This document shows positions 1-11,672 of a stretch of DNA of 64,000 bases, one piece after another (position 1 is the stretch's first letter; every line of letters starts with the position of its first letter). A model generated the notes under the pieces. The model was not told the origin of the DNA and did not search any database. It saw nothing but the letters and a program-made list of their open reading frames with translations. Origin of the DNA: Batillaria attramentaria (taxonomy: Eukaryota > Mollusca > Gastropoda > Batillariidae); NCBI GenBank assembly GCA_018292915.2, contig JACVVK020000220.1, forward strand, positions 992,001-1,056,000, given 5' to 3'. The position numbers and the translations under genes are program-made.

Positions 1-660
1 CCAAACGCTGCGCTCTCAAATCAAAAGCAGTTTCAACGCTAGGAAACCCAAAACCTGTGACATAAAGCTGAACAGAATCGACTGAGTCGGTCGTCTGCTA
101 TCGGCGCAGAGAATGGCAGCGGATTCGTTGTCTAGATAGATCTCCGATTGAACAGAAGCTTCTTGAATCGTTTGAATCATGCAGTTATAAAATGTAGCTG
201 CTGGAGGAAGGACACTTTAATCGATGTACATGTACTACAAATATTAGAATAAACACCCACAAAGCTTCATATTTCGTGAAGAATCGCGACAGGAAGACTC
301 CCGCTCGAACCCTAATCGTGCAAAGCGTGAACAGACTGAGCTGTGCTTGATCGGTTTCGCACGCACCTCGCAAATTTACATTTCCTTGAAAGCGTTAGCA
401 TGTTTGTTTGTGTCTTTAGTCGAAGTTTAAAACTTGTGTTTTTGTTTGGATTTGAGTTCATGAGTGAATTGACACCGTCTTGCCAGCATAAAAAAGGCGC
501 ACTTTATTCTGTCGGCGTCGTGCTCTGCCGACGTACAAACTCGTTCGTCTGCTATGTGCAGCCGCTGTCGACTGTCAGTTTTTACTAGGATAAACGTTCA
601 AAATATACCATAAATTGCCCCCCCCCCCCCCCCAAAAAAAAAAAGGACGATAAAGCAATT
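1..660. other. Unassigned upstream sequence
   Basis: No open frame here shows a recognisable domain, and none exceeds about 81 codons. The only clear structure is a poly-C run followed directly by poly-A at about 618-644. Confidence 0.3.
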
Positions 661-667
661 ACACCCC

Positions 668-783
668 ATCAAGCTGTGGGATACCGACTACTATTTTGAT
701 CCAGACGCAATCAACCCTTCGCTAAAGCTCAGGGTTGATTTGCATCTTGGATCAAAATACCCGTCTGTATCCCACAGCTTGAT
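668..783. repeat. 116-bp hairpin (fold-back or pre-miRNA-like)
   Basis: Bases 668-684 and 767-783 are perfect inverted repeats, and the inner arms (about 690-718 against 731-760) continue the pairing with few mismatches. The stem is about 52 bp with a loop of about 12 bases. It could be a small MITE or a precursor-miRNA-like hairpin. No flanking target duplication was recognised, so the class stays open. Confidence 0.75.
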
Positions 784-1875
784 CGGGAATAACTGCTAAG
801 GGTCTGCCTGAAACTGATAGTTAGCACATTACTGTATTTGGGCTTTGAATTGGTGGACTGTTTCTTCAAATGATTTTGAAAGTTACTTTGTGACACAACA
901 AACGAAATGCGTGAGCAGAGTAGACCCCAGAGTTACCTCCCTTCCCATTTAGACGTACGATACATCCTTCACGGAAGTTCACTTACATCGTTGAACTTTG
1001 AGATACACTGTCAGACTCAAATTTCCCTTTGCAAGACAAAGGAGATGATGTAACCGTTTTTGGGAAAGTTTTCAACAACACTAGGGTGTATTTTCTACGT
1101 ATTGTAGACACATGGGACAAACCCTACAGTCATTAGTTCATGCCGGAAACTTGAAGGGCTGGGCACAGTTATAAGAATTTTATCTCCTTGTTTTCCTCTC
1201 CACGTGACAGATCTGTGTGCAGATATAACCAAGAATTACGTCCTGGTTTCAACGTCAGATGTATTTTACTCAGTGAATGTTGTACGAAATGTAGGAGTAA
1301 TAAAAATAAAACAACACAATACAACAATATCATAAACAGCACGTAGCAACGAAACAACAACAGAAAAGAAAATAAACGAACGGTATGAAGATTAAAAGGT
1401 GAAATAAAGGATGATTAAATATAATCTACATGTAATGCAACCTTTGACCGTCGGATTAAGAGCCGGGAGACCTTACAGAAACTGACTCAAAGGCAGAACT
1501 CTCAAAAGGAAGCAGTCGGCACAATGGCAGTAATATTTCACTCCTCACACTCACACTAGTCACACACGATATACCTCCAGGGGGTTGCTGGCTCAGTGTA
1601 CGATTACCGTGCAAGTAGGTGACGGTTGTGACTAAGAAATTTCCATGTTCCAGCCTGTTTTGCTGGATTTTATTGCGAGAGCCTCTTCCGTAAGAAAACG
1701 CCCCCCCCCCCCCTTTTTTTTTTCTCCGACGTTTTCACCAAAACAAAGTTCCCTTTGTAGATTTTGTTGACAAAAGAGGCGTTTGACGACAGATCTATAG
1801 CATCTCCTAAGCAGGTTGATCGTAGATTTGATGCCAGTTAGTTACAACAAGCCCGCAGATTAGGTGATTTTCCTT
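784..1875. other. Unassigned sequence
   Basis: No coding similarity recognised. Contains a poly-C/poly-T run near 1700-1722 and AT-rich sequence near 1290-1430. Confidence 0.3.
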
Positions 1876-3229
1876 TTTAGGTGTGCGCTTGTCGTTATTT
1901 CTGTGATAGTGGCACTGAATGCTTACTGTGTTTTTAGAGTACACTTGTCGTTATTTCTGTGATAGTGGCACTGAATGCTTACTGTGTTTTTAGAGTACAC
2001 TTGTCGTTATTTCTGTGATAGTGGCACTGAATGCTTACTGTGTTTTTAGAGTACACTTGTCGTTATTTCTGTGAGAGTGGCACTGAATGCTTACTGTGTT
2101 TTTAGAGTACACTTGTCGTTATTTCTGTGATAGTGGCACTGAATGCTTACTGTGTTTTTAGAGTACACTTGTCGTTATTTCTGTGATAGTGGCACTGAAT
2201 GCCTACCGTGTTTTTAGAGTACACTTGCCGTTATTTCTGTGATAGTGGCGCTGAATGCTTACTGCGACTACACTTGCCGTTATTTCTGTGATAGTGGCGT
2301 TGTATGATTACCGTGTTTTTTTAGTACACTTGCCGTTATTTCTGTGATAGTGGCACTGAACGCTTACCGAGCTTTTAGAGTACACTTCCTGTTATTTCTG
2401 TGAAAGTGGCGCTGTATGATTACCGTGTTTTTAGACTACACGTCGTTATTTCTGTGATGGTGGCACTGAATTCTTACCGTGTTTTTAGACTACACTTGTC
2501 GTTATTTCTGTGATAGTGGCGTTGTATGATTACCGTGTTTTTAGAGTACACTTGTCGTTATTTCTGTGATAGTGGCACTGAATGCTTACCGTGTTTTTAG
2601 AGTGCACTTGTCGTTATTTTTGTGATAGTGGCACTGTATGCTTACTGTGTTTTTAGACTACACTTGTCGTTATTTCTGTGATAGTGGCACTGAATGCATA
2701 CTGTGTTTTTAGAGTACACTTGTCGTTATTTCTGTGATAGTGGCACTGAATGCATACTGTGCTTTTAAAGTACACTTGTCGTTATTTCTGTGATAGTGGC
2801 ACTGAATGCTTACTGTGTTTTCAGACTACACTCGTCGTTATTTCTGTGATAGTGGCACTGAATGCTTACTGTGTTTTCAGACTACACTTGTCGTTATTTC
2901 TGTGATAGTGGCACTGAATGCTTACTGTGTTTTCAGACTACACTTGTCGTTATTTCTGTGATAGTGGCGCTGTACGCTTACTGTGTTTTTAGACTACACT
3001 TGTCGTTATTTCTGTGATAGTGGCGCTGTACGCTTACTGTGTTTTTAGAGTTCACTCGTCGTTATTTCTGTGATAGTGGCACTGAATGCTTGCTGTGTTT
3101 TTAGAGTACACTTGTCCTTATTTCTGTGATAGTGGCGCTGTATGCTTACTGTGTTTTTAGAGTACACTTGTCGTAATTTCTGTGATAGTGGCACTGAATG
3201 CTTACTGTGCTTTTAAAGTACACTTGCCG
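1876..3229. repeat. 56-bp tandem satellite, about 24 copies
   Basis: A 56-bp unit with the core CGTTATTTCTGTGATAGTGG repeats head to tail about 24 times. Copies differ at a few positions: GAGTAC or GACTAC at one site, CACTGAATGC or CGCTGTATGA at another. One unit near 2260 and one near 2440 are short by several bases. Variants cluster in neighbouring units, as expected from local unequal exchange. No coding potential. Confidence 0.95.
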
Positions 3230-3325
3230 TGTCATGATAATCGTTAAAAAAAAATATTTGCATGCAAGAAACAACTGTTTTTCACTTATGTTCGGGTATG
3301 GACTGGCAGCAGCATGTTTTTGTTG

Positions 3326-3327
<2 letters not shown>

Positions 3328-3362
<35 letters not shown>
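3328..3362. repeat. (TG)n microsatellite
   Basis: About 17 TG dinucleotides shortly after the 56-bp satellite. Confidence 0.95.
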
Positions 3363-3363
<1 letters not shown>

Positions 3364-3654
3364 ATAGCAAGATGCCAGCAAGTATACATGTAAGAGAACT
3401 CCAGATGGTAGGCCTATTATTTCCACTTACACCCTCCCAGTGAGACCCATTCCAGCTACTTAACCCCACCCCAGCTAGACACCGTCCCAGCCAGACCCAT
3501 CCAAGCTAGGCTCACACTAAAAGTAACGAAGAATTTGTCTGTTCTAATTGGTGTGCGTTTGGGGGGGAGGGGGTATTTACGGACACATCAGAACTAGATA
3601 GAGAATGCCGTGAACTTTGATGTCCTGAATGAGATGTAAAGAAACTGTTCACAA

Positions 3655-3870
3655 TAGCTTTAGTGACCTTGACCTTGAGTCAAGGTCATTAAAATGGTGT
3701 GTCGTGAAAGATGTCATCGCTGTCTACCTGATGCCAACTTTGGTGCCTCTGCTGTTTAACTTTCTGAGACAGTGACATGTTAAAGTTTTTGCGGATGCAC
3801 ACAAACACACAGACAGACCGACAGACAGACAGAAAGACAGACTCACAGACTGACGATCGAAGATCAATAC
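3655..3870 (-). repeat. Single inverted copy of the TGACCTTGA/TCAAGGTCA repeat
   Basis: Contains GTGACCTTGACCTTGAGTCA followed by the reverse complement of the unit seen at 46690-47640 (gcagaggcaccaaactt in reverse), ending in a (GTCT)n-like tract. It is a solitary copy of the dispersed family arrayed at 14.6-15.3 and 46.6-47.65 kb. Confidence 0.7.
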
Positions 3871-4170
3871 AGGAGAATGACCCAAAACATACCATTTCTA
3901 TGAGCATTTCCAAATTCTATGAACATTTTTTTTTTTGACATTGTCACTTTTACCTTAAATCAACCAGCCAACGGACATGTGAACACCCCCCCCCCCCTTC
4001 CCCAGAAACTAACACAAGGTGTTATGTTAGCTATAACCTAAAGCCAGAAATGAGGATGGAGGAGTACCGTCTGTTCCTGGCATTCGCCTTTCTAGCCTAG
4101 TTCTTGAGGCCAGAAAATATCAAGTTTTAGGATCCCAAATTAACTATTATTGTCGCGAATTGTAAAGAAC

Positions 4171-4183
4171 TAACATATAGCCC
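4171..4183. repeat. Target-site duplication, left copy
   Basis: TAACATATAGCCC is identical to 11587-11599. The two copies bracket the nested complex at 4184-11586, which shows that the outer LINE entered as one insertion. Confidence 0.85.
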
Positions 4184-4468
4184 CCCCCCCCCTACATGGT
4201 CCAACCCTTGTCGTGGGGTAGTGGCTTGTGTACCTCAATGACCCAGAGAGCTACGCCAGCGGGAGCACATGCTCCTGGCAGGGTCACCCAAGCTGGACAG
4301 GTCGAAGGGTAGAGGTCAGACGAATGTGGACCACCTCTCCAAGAGGCTAAACGGGTTTGCGTAGGGTTAACAGCCCTACCTGTAAAAAAACATAACGTTA
4401 CAGAAGCATCGACACCAACAAACCAAAACATTCACCTGGGCAAGGAAGGGTCTCCATCCCGGAGACCT

Positions 4469-6875
4469 ATGACGCATTGCAGTGAAAGCCGAAAGGAAGC
4501 TGCAAGGCCGACCCCCCTTCTAACACCCAGGACAACGACGAGAGTAGCCACATGGAACATCAGGACAATGTATGAAGTAGGAAGGACCATACAAGTAGCA
4601 AGAGAGATGAAGAACTACAAGATAGGAGTACTGGGACTGAGTGAGACAAGGTGGCTACAGACAGGACAGCTGAGATTTTCATCGGGAGAGCAATTGCTGT
4701 ACTCGGGACACACAGAGGATGGAGCCCCCCACACTGAGGGCGTGGCCCTGATGCTGGCACCGGAGGCACAGCGGGCACTCGTCGGCTGGGAACCTGTCAA
4801 CTCCCGCATCATCACAGCCAAATTCATCACCAAGAACAAAGACATCAAGCTAAACATCATCCAGTGCTACGCTCCCACCAATGATGCGGAAGAGGAGAAA
4901 AAAGATGACTTCTACCAACAACTGCAGACAGTGATAGATAGAGGAGGAGCCAAGGACATGACCATACTGATGGGAGACTTCAACGCCAAGATTGGATCAG
5001 ACAACACAGGCTATGAGAACACCATGGGAACACACGGACTGGGACAGATGAACGAAAATGGCGAGCGCTTTGCAGACTTTTGTGCCCTGAACCAGCTAGT
5101 GATAGGAGGCAGCATCTTCCCACACAAGCGCATCCACAAGGCCACATGGAGATCGCCGGACCATGTCACGGAGAACCAGATTGATCACATCTGCATCAGC
5201 CGGAAGTTCAGGAGATCGTGGCGAGATGTGCGCGTGATGAGGGGTGCCGATGTATCATCAGACCACCACCTTCTTGCAACAACAGTGAGACTTCGCCTTA
5301 AGAGACACACCAACGCCAACAACACACGGACCAGGTACAACGTTGGCCTACTCAGGAACACAGAGACACAAGCAGCATTCCGGATCAGCCTTTCCAACAG
5401 GTTCCAGCCACTGCAAGACCTGATAGAAGACAGTGGAATGGATATCGAGACACAGTGGGAACTTGGCAAGAGAAAGACCCAACACAAGGAATGGATCTCT
5501 GCTGATACCATCCAGAAGCTGGAAGTTAGGAAAAAGAAGAAAACTGCACTGAACACGAGCCGAACAAGAAGAGCTAAGGCAAAGGCACAGAAAGAATACA
5601 CAGCAGCTGACAGAGAAGTGAAGAGGAGCACCAGAAAGGACAAGAGGGACTACATCGACAACCTGGCCAATCAAGCAGAGGAAGCAGCCGGACAAGGGAA
5701 CCTAAAAGACCTGTACCAGGTGACCAAGAAGCTCGTGGGCAAATTTCAGCAGACAGACAAACCAGTGAAGGACAAGAACGGGCATCCACTGACAACAACT
5801 GAGGAACAGCTGAAGCGATGGGCGGAACACTTCAGGGAGCTGTTAAATCGCCCCATCCCTGAAACACCACCAGACATCCCGCCAGCTGAGACAGAACTAC
5901 CCATCAACTGCGACAAGCCCTCTAAGGCGGAGATCAGGAAAGCCATCATGACACTGAGAAATGGGAAAGCTGCAGGGCCGGACGAGATACCAGCAGAAGC
6001 CATCAAAGCAGACACAGAGACAGCCGTCAACATGCTGCACAGCCTATTCAGCAAGATCTGGGAGAAGGAAGAGGTGCCAGCCCAGTGGAAAGAAGGGATC
6101 GTCATCAAGCTGCCAAAGAAAGGGGACCTCAGGGACTGCAGCAACTACCGAGGGATCATGCTCCTGTCAGTGCCAGGCAAGGTTCTCAACAGAATTCTAC
6201 TGGAGAGGATGAGGGAGGCAGTCGACCCTATGCTCCGAGACCAGCAGGCGGGCTTTCGCAGGAACGGGTCCTGCGCTGACCAGATCGCCAGCCTACGCAT
6301 CATTGTTGAGCAGTCACTGGAGTGGAACTCCCCCCTCTACATCAACTTCATAGACTATGAGAAGGCCTTTGACAGTGTAGACAGAGAGGCGCTGTGGAAG
6401 CTGCTAAGGCACTATGGAGTTCCTGGGAAGATCATCTCCCTGATCCAGTGCACCTACAAAGACATGAGCTGCAGGATTGCCCATGCCGGCCAGTTGTCAG
6501 AAAGCTTCGAGGTGAAGACCGGAGTCCGCCAGGGATGCCTGTTGTCCCCGTTCCTCTTCCTCCTGGTCATCGACTGGATCATGAAGACCACCACAACAGG
6601 CAGGAAAAACGGGATACAGTGGACACTCTGGACGCAGCTGGATGACCTCGACTTTGCGGACGACCTGGCGCTCCTGTCTCACAGCCACAGCCAGATGCAG
6701 GACAAGACTGCATGCCTGGAAGCCACATCAGCCGGAACAGGGCTCAAGATCAACAGGAGGAAAACCGAGCTGATGAAGATAAACACCACTGCCAACACAC
6801 CAGTCACAGTTGGTGGAGAGCCCATCAGGGAGGTAGAGTCCTTTGTCTACCTGGGGAGTGTGGTTGATGGACAGT
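4469..6875 (+). pseudogene. RTE-like endonuclease/reverse transcriptase, 5' part
   Basis: An open frame of about 800 codons before the break. An N-terminal apurinic-type endonuclease shows TWNIRT (residues about 28-33), SETRW (about 58), GDFNAKIG (about 168) and the SSDHH active-site motif near residue 262. A basic linker follows. The reverse transcriptase shows GKAAGPDEIPAEA, NYRGIMLLS, YINFIDYEKAFDSVDR, GVRQGCLLSPFLF and catalytic FADDLALL near residue 730. Element similarity stops after VVDGQ. The codons that follow up to a stop at 7061-7063 belong to the inserted element. Such proteins nick target DNA and copy their own RNA into it. The frame is intact up to the break, which suggests a fairly young insertion. 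Confidence 0.9.
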
Positions 6876-7917
6876 GTGACTGGCCACTAACACCAGTTCA
6901 TGGCAAGAGATTATCTTGCCATCTTCGGATTCATATATATTTCGGATACGTGATAAAAAGGTTTCAATTAACTAATTTGGAACAAAAAAATGATATTACA
7001 TTCTCTTACAATTTATTCATTCGTACATTCATGCGACGGACAAACGATGAGACAACACAATAGGTAATGGGTCAATGGGTAAATATTAACTACTACTCAA
7101 ATTTAAACTGTCTACTCGGGTAGATTATTTCCGGCTTGTAGAATTAGAAGGATGCTCTTGAATTCTTGCGTAAAGTCAGTAGGTGGAGATGATTTTCTGG
7201 CGTACGATGTCCATGAATTGAATCAGTAAGTAGAACAAGGAATCGTTAGTCGGTTGTTGTGGTTCAACATGATGGAGTTCACATAATGTAGCAGTTATAC
7301 GTGGTAGTTCGAAGTAGAAATTGATGTATCAGATGAATACGCAGGACCAAACAAAAGGACGTAGGAGGAATAGAAAAATAACGAAGGAGAAGAAGAAAAA
7401 CAAGGAGGATACAAATCATCCGTGGAAAGTAGAGTATCCAGTAGATGCGCCCATGTTTTTATGGCCTTCTGAGAACGTTTTTTTTTAACAGTTTGGACTA
7501 CTTCCAAATGACTGTATCCTTACAGTGGAGAATAGAGTTCTCCGACTATTGCTTAAAAATCTTGAAGGTATAGTGTTACGTATTTAAATGATTACTGTTC
7601 TTCCAGTCTTAATAAACAAATTCACCTTTCAATCGTTCTTTCTATTCCAACAAAACACACTAATACACAATTTATCTGTGGACTTAGAAAAATCAGTAGT
7701 ACACAAAACTAAACATTCCAAAGTGACGTGTTCGAAAAATGACGACTATATGTGATGCGTTGACGTCTCGGAATATGACGTCAGGCATTCTATAGTTCTA
7801 GATGAAAGAGAAACTTGAACCATTCACAAATGCTCTGGGTTCTGAAAGATTATTAACGGAGTTAAAATCTATATTTTGGTTCAAGTTGATCTGCTGAGGT
7901 AATCTGCTCCGAGGTTG
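6876..7917 (-). mobile_element. Ty3/Gypsy element, pol 3' end and presumed 3' LTR
   Basis: On the minus strand, 7917-7881 encodes DNLGADYLSRST and a stop. This is the direct continuation of the pol frame that breaks off at 9313 (...VIPGKD), so the CR1-like LINE at 7918-9312 split the Gypsy element. The remaining 1 kb leftwards to the RTE junction has no coding signal and is in the right place for 3' untranslated sequence and the 3' LTR. The + strand boundary begins TGTGACTGG, consistent with an LTR end. No second LTR survives for comparison, so the LTR call is inference. Confidence 0.65.
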
Positions 7918-9312
7918 TCCTCATACCTGAACGACAGACAACAAAGTGTTTTCACCAGTGGCAAGTTTTCTTTTCAAGGAAATGTTAAGTATGGAGTACC
8001 CCAGGGGTCTATTTTAGGGCCCCTGCTATTTTTATTGTTTATTAACGATTTACCCTTACATGTCACTGACAGTAATGTTGATTGTGATCTCTTTGCTGAT
8101 GACACAAGTCTCCATGTCTCCGGCAAAAATACATCGGACATTAGCCATAGTCTACAGACTAGTTTGAATCAGGTATTCTCTTGGTGTGAGGAGAATCACA
8201 TGTTATTACACCCAGCAAAAACAAAAAGCATGTTAGTTACAACTCGACAAAAGCATCAGTTAAAGCCAGCCCCTTTACAGCTTCGTATTCATACTGAACC
8301 CATTGAGCAAGTCACCGAACGACTTTTTCTAGGTATATATGTAGATCAGCAGCTTAAATGGGAGACTCACATCAATGCACTGTGCAAAAAAACTGTCGAA
8401 GAACATCTTCCTGCTCTCAAAACTGAGGCATGGCACTGATCTTAATAGCCGTAAACTTTTCTTCTCCGCCCATATCAAATCACAAATTGATTATATTTCA
8501 ACTGTGTGGGACGGATGTGGTGAACTACACAGAAAAAGGCTAAATTCACTTTACAAACGAGCTGTTAAAATGGTTTTGCCGGGACCTATCCCGACTATCG
8601 ATAAAATGAAGAAACTAGGTATACTCCCCCTTCAACAACAGCTTATATACAATAAATGTGTTTTAATGCACAAAATTCTAAATGACTCAGCTCCGCAATA
8701 CTTATCATCTTTCTTTACCTCACGGCATGACTGTAGCCGGACCTCGAGGAACGGTATTTTGACGTTACCCCTACCTCGTATTGACCTTTATAAAACGTCT
8801 CTCATTTGCTGGAGCATCACTGTGGAACTCACTTCCGATGCCTATAAAGTCAGCAACTTCTCTAAAAACACTTAAAGCATTATTACGACGGTATTTGTTT
8901 GACTGTCTGTAGTGCGAACTAGTATTTGCAAATTGATGCTCACCATAATGCGTATTCCTACTCAGATCGCGTGATGGACTACTTTTTTTCTTTTTTTCTC
9001 TCTCTCTATGCATGCATGTTTGATGTTCCAGGCACGCTCAGTTCCAGATGGAACTACAAATGTTTGACCTTGACACAGTGTGTGTACGCGCGCGCGCGTG
9101 TGTGTGTGTGTGTGTGTGCGCATGACTGTGTTCTCTTGTTCCAGATGTATTTTCTTCAATTTTGTTGTCTCTCTTTTTATGTCTTTTTATTCTTATTATT
9201 TGCTTTTCTCTAATCTTTCGTAGCATTAGCAACGGCAAGTTTGCAAACTGACGTACTTTCTGTCAAAACTTTTACCGTTGAGAAATAAAGTTTCATCATC
9301 ATCATCATCATC
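7918..9312 (+). pseudogene. CR1-like LINE, 5'-truncated reverse transcriptase
   Basis: Starts inside the reverse transcriptase at SSYLNDRQQ and continues GVPQGSILGPLLFLLFINDL and catalytic FADDTSLH. A frameshift near 8385 leads into LSKNIFLLSKLRHG and a C-terminal region with LYKRAVKMVLPG. A second frameshift near 8800 leads into SFAGASLWNSLPM. The motif set is typical of the CR1/Jockey group. The 3' untranslated region carries a (GC)n/(TG)n tract (9087-9119), the signal AATAAA at about 9284 and a (CAT)n tail to 9312, where Gypsy sequence resumes. The endonuclease and the 5' half of the reverse transcriptase are absent. Confidence 0.85.
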
Positions 9313-11280
9313 CTTCCCGGGAATCACGCGTACTCTGAACTCGTACGGTTGTAGCTGCAGAGCCCACCTCATCAGCCTGGCATTCGTAGGTTTCATGCGT
9401 TGAAGGTATCTGAGAGGCTGATGATCCGTCTCAAGGACAAAAGGTTTGCCGTACAGGTATCTTTCGAATTTCTTGATTCCCCAGATCGCAGCAAGGCATT
9501 CCTTCTCCACTGTTGCGTATCGCTGTTCGGTGTCACTCAGCTTCCGACTGGCTGTAGTCCCTTCCCTTGATCTTGCATCAAGACTGCCCCCGCACCCCGA
9601 TCAGATGCATCAGTTCGCAGTACGAATTCTCGTTGGGGATCTGCCATGATGAGGACTGGTTTTTCTACTAACTTCTTCTTCAGTGCATCGAATGCAGTTT
9701 GACAACTAGTGTCCCACCGCACGCGTTCTGGTTCGCGTTTCTTTGTTCTGTCTGTCAGTGGGAGGGCAATGGTCGCATAACCGTGAATGTATTGCCTGTA
9801 GAAACCAGAAAGCCCCAGGAATGCACGCAGCTCCTTCTTGGTAGTAGGAGGTCTCGCCTGTTGAACTTTCTCTATCTTGTCGTTTTCGGGCCACATCTTC
9901 CCATTCCCGATCTCGTGTCCGAGGTAGGTGAGTTGGTCGAATCCAAAGTAACACTTTGACGGTTTCGCAGCTAAGTTCGCTTCTTCCAACCTCCGTAGCA
10001 CTGCTTCTACGGCTTTCAGGTGTTCTTCCCAAGTTTCTGTGGCTATGAGAATATCGTCCATAAAATGATGTACATCATTCCGTTTCAGTGGTCCAAGGAG
10101 TTTTCGCATCATCCTATTGAAAACACTCCCGGCTGTCTTCAGGCCAAACGGCATCGTGACCCAGCGGAATTGTCCCCTTGGTGTGGTGAAAGCCGTCTTG
10201 TCACGATCTTCTTCCTTGATCGGGATGGCCCAGTATCCTTTGGTGAGATCTAGTTTGCTGAAAAACTTTGCCTTCGACAGGCTGGCGAACAAATGTTCTA
10301 CGTCCGTGATAGGTTCAGCGTCGAATTCTGTGACCTTATTCAACTCCCTGAAGTCATTACAGAATCGGACTGCGTTCTGTCCTTTCTTTTTGACTAACAC
10401 TATCGGAGCGTTATATGGTGATGCGGCTGGTTCGATGACACCCAGATTCAACATGTCGTCCACTTCCCGTTCCACTACATCCACTTGAGAATGTGGGATC
10501 GGTCGCATTCTTACGAAAACTGGTTTGTCCTCGCTCATTTTGAGAGAGCATTCTTCTAACGTGGTCGTCAAAGGCACATCAGAGAAATTGTTACTGTACT
10601 TTTCGCACAACGATTTAATTTCTTTCACTTCTGTCGCATCTAGTTTCTCTCCGATATGGATGTTCTCTACAGATTCACTCTGTTTCGTAGATGGCATCTG
10701 GATGTTTCCTGGCGTTTCTTCTACTGTTAGGTCACTCTCTTCTGTCTCGTAGTCTTCTACAACTATCGCGGCGTACTCCTCTTGTTCGTCTTCTGAGATT
10801 TCTCCTTCTTGCTGAAGTACTCGATCCCGTTCGATGTACTCTTTCAACAAGTTCACGTGGTAGATCTTGGTATTCTTCCCCACCTTGATGCGGTAATCGA
10901 AAGAATTCACTCTTTCTTCGATAACGTAGGGTCCTTTCCAAGCTAACTCCAACTTGTTCCGTTTGGTCGGAAGCAGTAGTAGAACTTTCTCTCCCACTTT
11001 CAACTCGCGCAGTTTCGCTTTCTTGTCGTAGTACCACGCTTGTTTTTCACTTTCTTCAATTTTGTTTCTCAGATCTACGACGTACTCGGCGGTAGATTTC
11101 ACATCTTCATCAACTTCGTCTTCTGTCCAGATCTGTTTCAATACTCCCATAGGTCCTTTTACCGTCCTGCCGAACAACAGTTCGAACGGTGAAAATCCTG
11201 AAGAAGCTTGGGGTACTTCTCTGTACGCGAAGAGTAGAGCAGGTACGTACTTGTCCCACTTCTTCGGTTGTTCCGTAACG
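9313..11280 (-). pseudogene. Ty3/Gypsy pol with integrase upstream of RT (Gmr1-like order)
   Basis: Read on the minus strand from 11280. First comes the C-terminal part of integrase (AYREVPQASSGFSPFELLFG) with the GPY/F module WKGPYVIEE. Then a linker of about 100 residues, a protease-less junction and reverse transcriptase (GVIEPAASPYNAPIVLVKKK, FSKLDLTKGYWAIP, catalytic FMDDIL, LGLSGFYRQYI). Last comes RNase H (VLRTDASDRGAGAVLMQ, ETDHQPLRYL). Integrase C-terminus and RT share one continuous frame, so the order is IN-RT-RH, not the usual RT-RH-IN. That order is known for Gmr1-like elements. A frameshift near 9540 interrupts RNase H. Gag and the integrase catalytic core are missing at the 11270-11280 junction with the RTE tail. 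Confidence 0.85.
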
Positions 11281-11583
11281 AAGAGCTGTGGGAGCGAGCA
11301 GGGCAGGAACCAGCGGCCAAGCAGATCCTGCGGAGGAAGTGGGGCTGGATTGGACACACCCTCAGGAAGCCAGCATCCAGCACCACACGCCAAGCCCTGA
11401 CATGGAACCCACAGGGGAAAAGGAAGAGAGGCCGGCCTCGCAACAGCTGGAGGCGGGACACTGAGGCAGAGTTATATAAGCAGGGGACCAACTGGACTGG
11501 AGTGGCAAGAATAGCCCAGAACAGAGTGCGATGGCGAAGGGTTGTCGATGGCCTATGCTCCACGTGGAGCCAGGGGCCTAAGT
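11268..11583 (+). pseudogene. RTE-like LINE, C-terminal tail
   Basis: Encodes RNEELWERAGQEPAAKQ, then KWGWIGHTLRKP, LTWNPQGKRKRGRPRNSWRR and a C-terminus LCSTWSQGPK with stop. This is the end of the same LINE that begins at 4469. The tail is in good repair but detached from the reverse transcriptase by 4.4 kb and by a deletion of about 80 codons. A (TAAG)n end and the right target duplication follow. Confidence 0.85.
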
Positions 11584-11586
11584 AAG

Positions 11587-11599
11587 TAACATATAGCCC
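11587..11599. repeat. Target-site duplication, right copy
   Basis: TAACATATAGCCC, identical to 4171-4183. It directly follows the LINE's terminal TAAG repeats. Confidence 0.85.
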
Positions 11600-11672
11600 A
11601 CAGCCCCGTAGCCACGCCCTCTGGTTCGATCTCCATGGCAACCCATGCATCTGATCTCTTTCACGGTAAGTT

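Larger units (their letters stand above)
4184..11586 (+). mobile_element. RTE-like non-LTR retrotransposon, split by nested insertions
   Basis: The outer element of a three-level nest. It has a 5' untranslated region (about 4190-4468), an endonuclease/reverse transcriptase frame (4469-6875), foreign DNA (6876-about 11270), the C-terminal tail (about 11270-11583) and a short (TAAG)n end. A 13-bp target duplication flanks the whole. The RTE assignment rests on the endonuclease sequence style and the tail WGWIGHTLRKP...GRPRNSWRRD, which is usual in RTE/BovB-type elements; I cannot exclude a neighbouring clade. About 80 codons that should join the two coding parts are missing, so the copy is dead. 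Confidence 0.85.

Noticed and set aside
343..588. 81-codon frame near the window start
   Set aside because: No recognisable domain, no splice or promoter context, and a length expected by chance.
5185..6144. Minus-strand open frames of 115-152 codons within the RTE-like LINE
   Set aside because: Antisense shadows of the + strand reverse transcriptase frame; no domain of their own.
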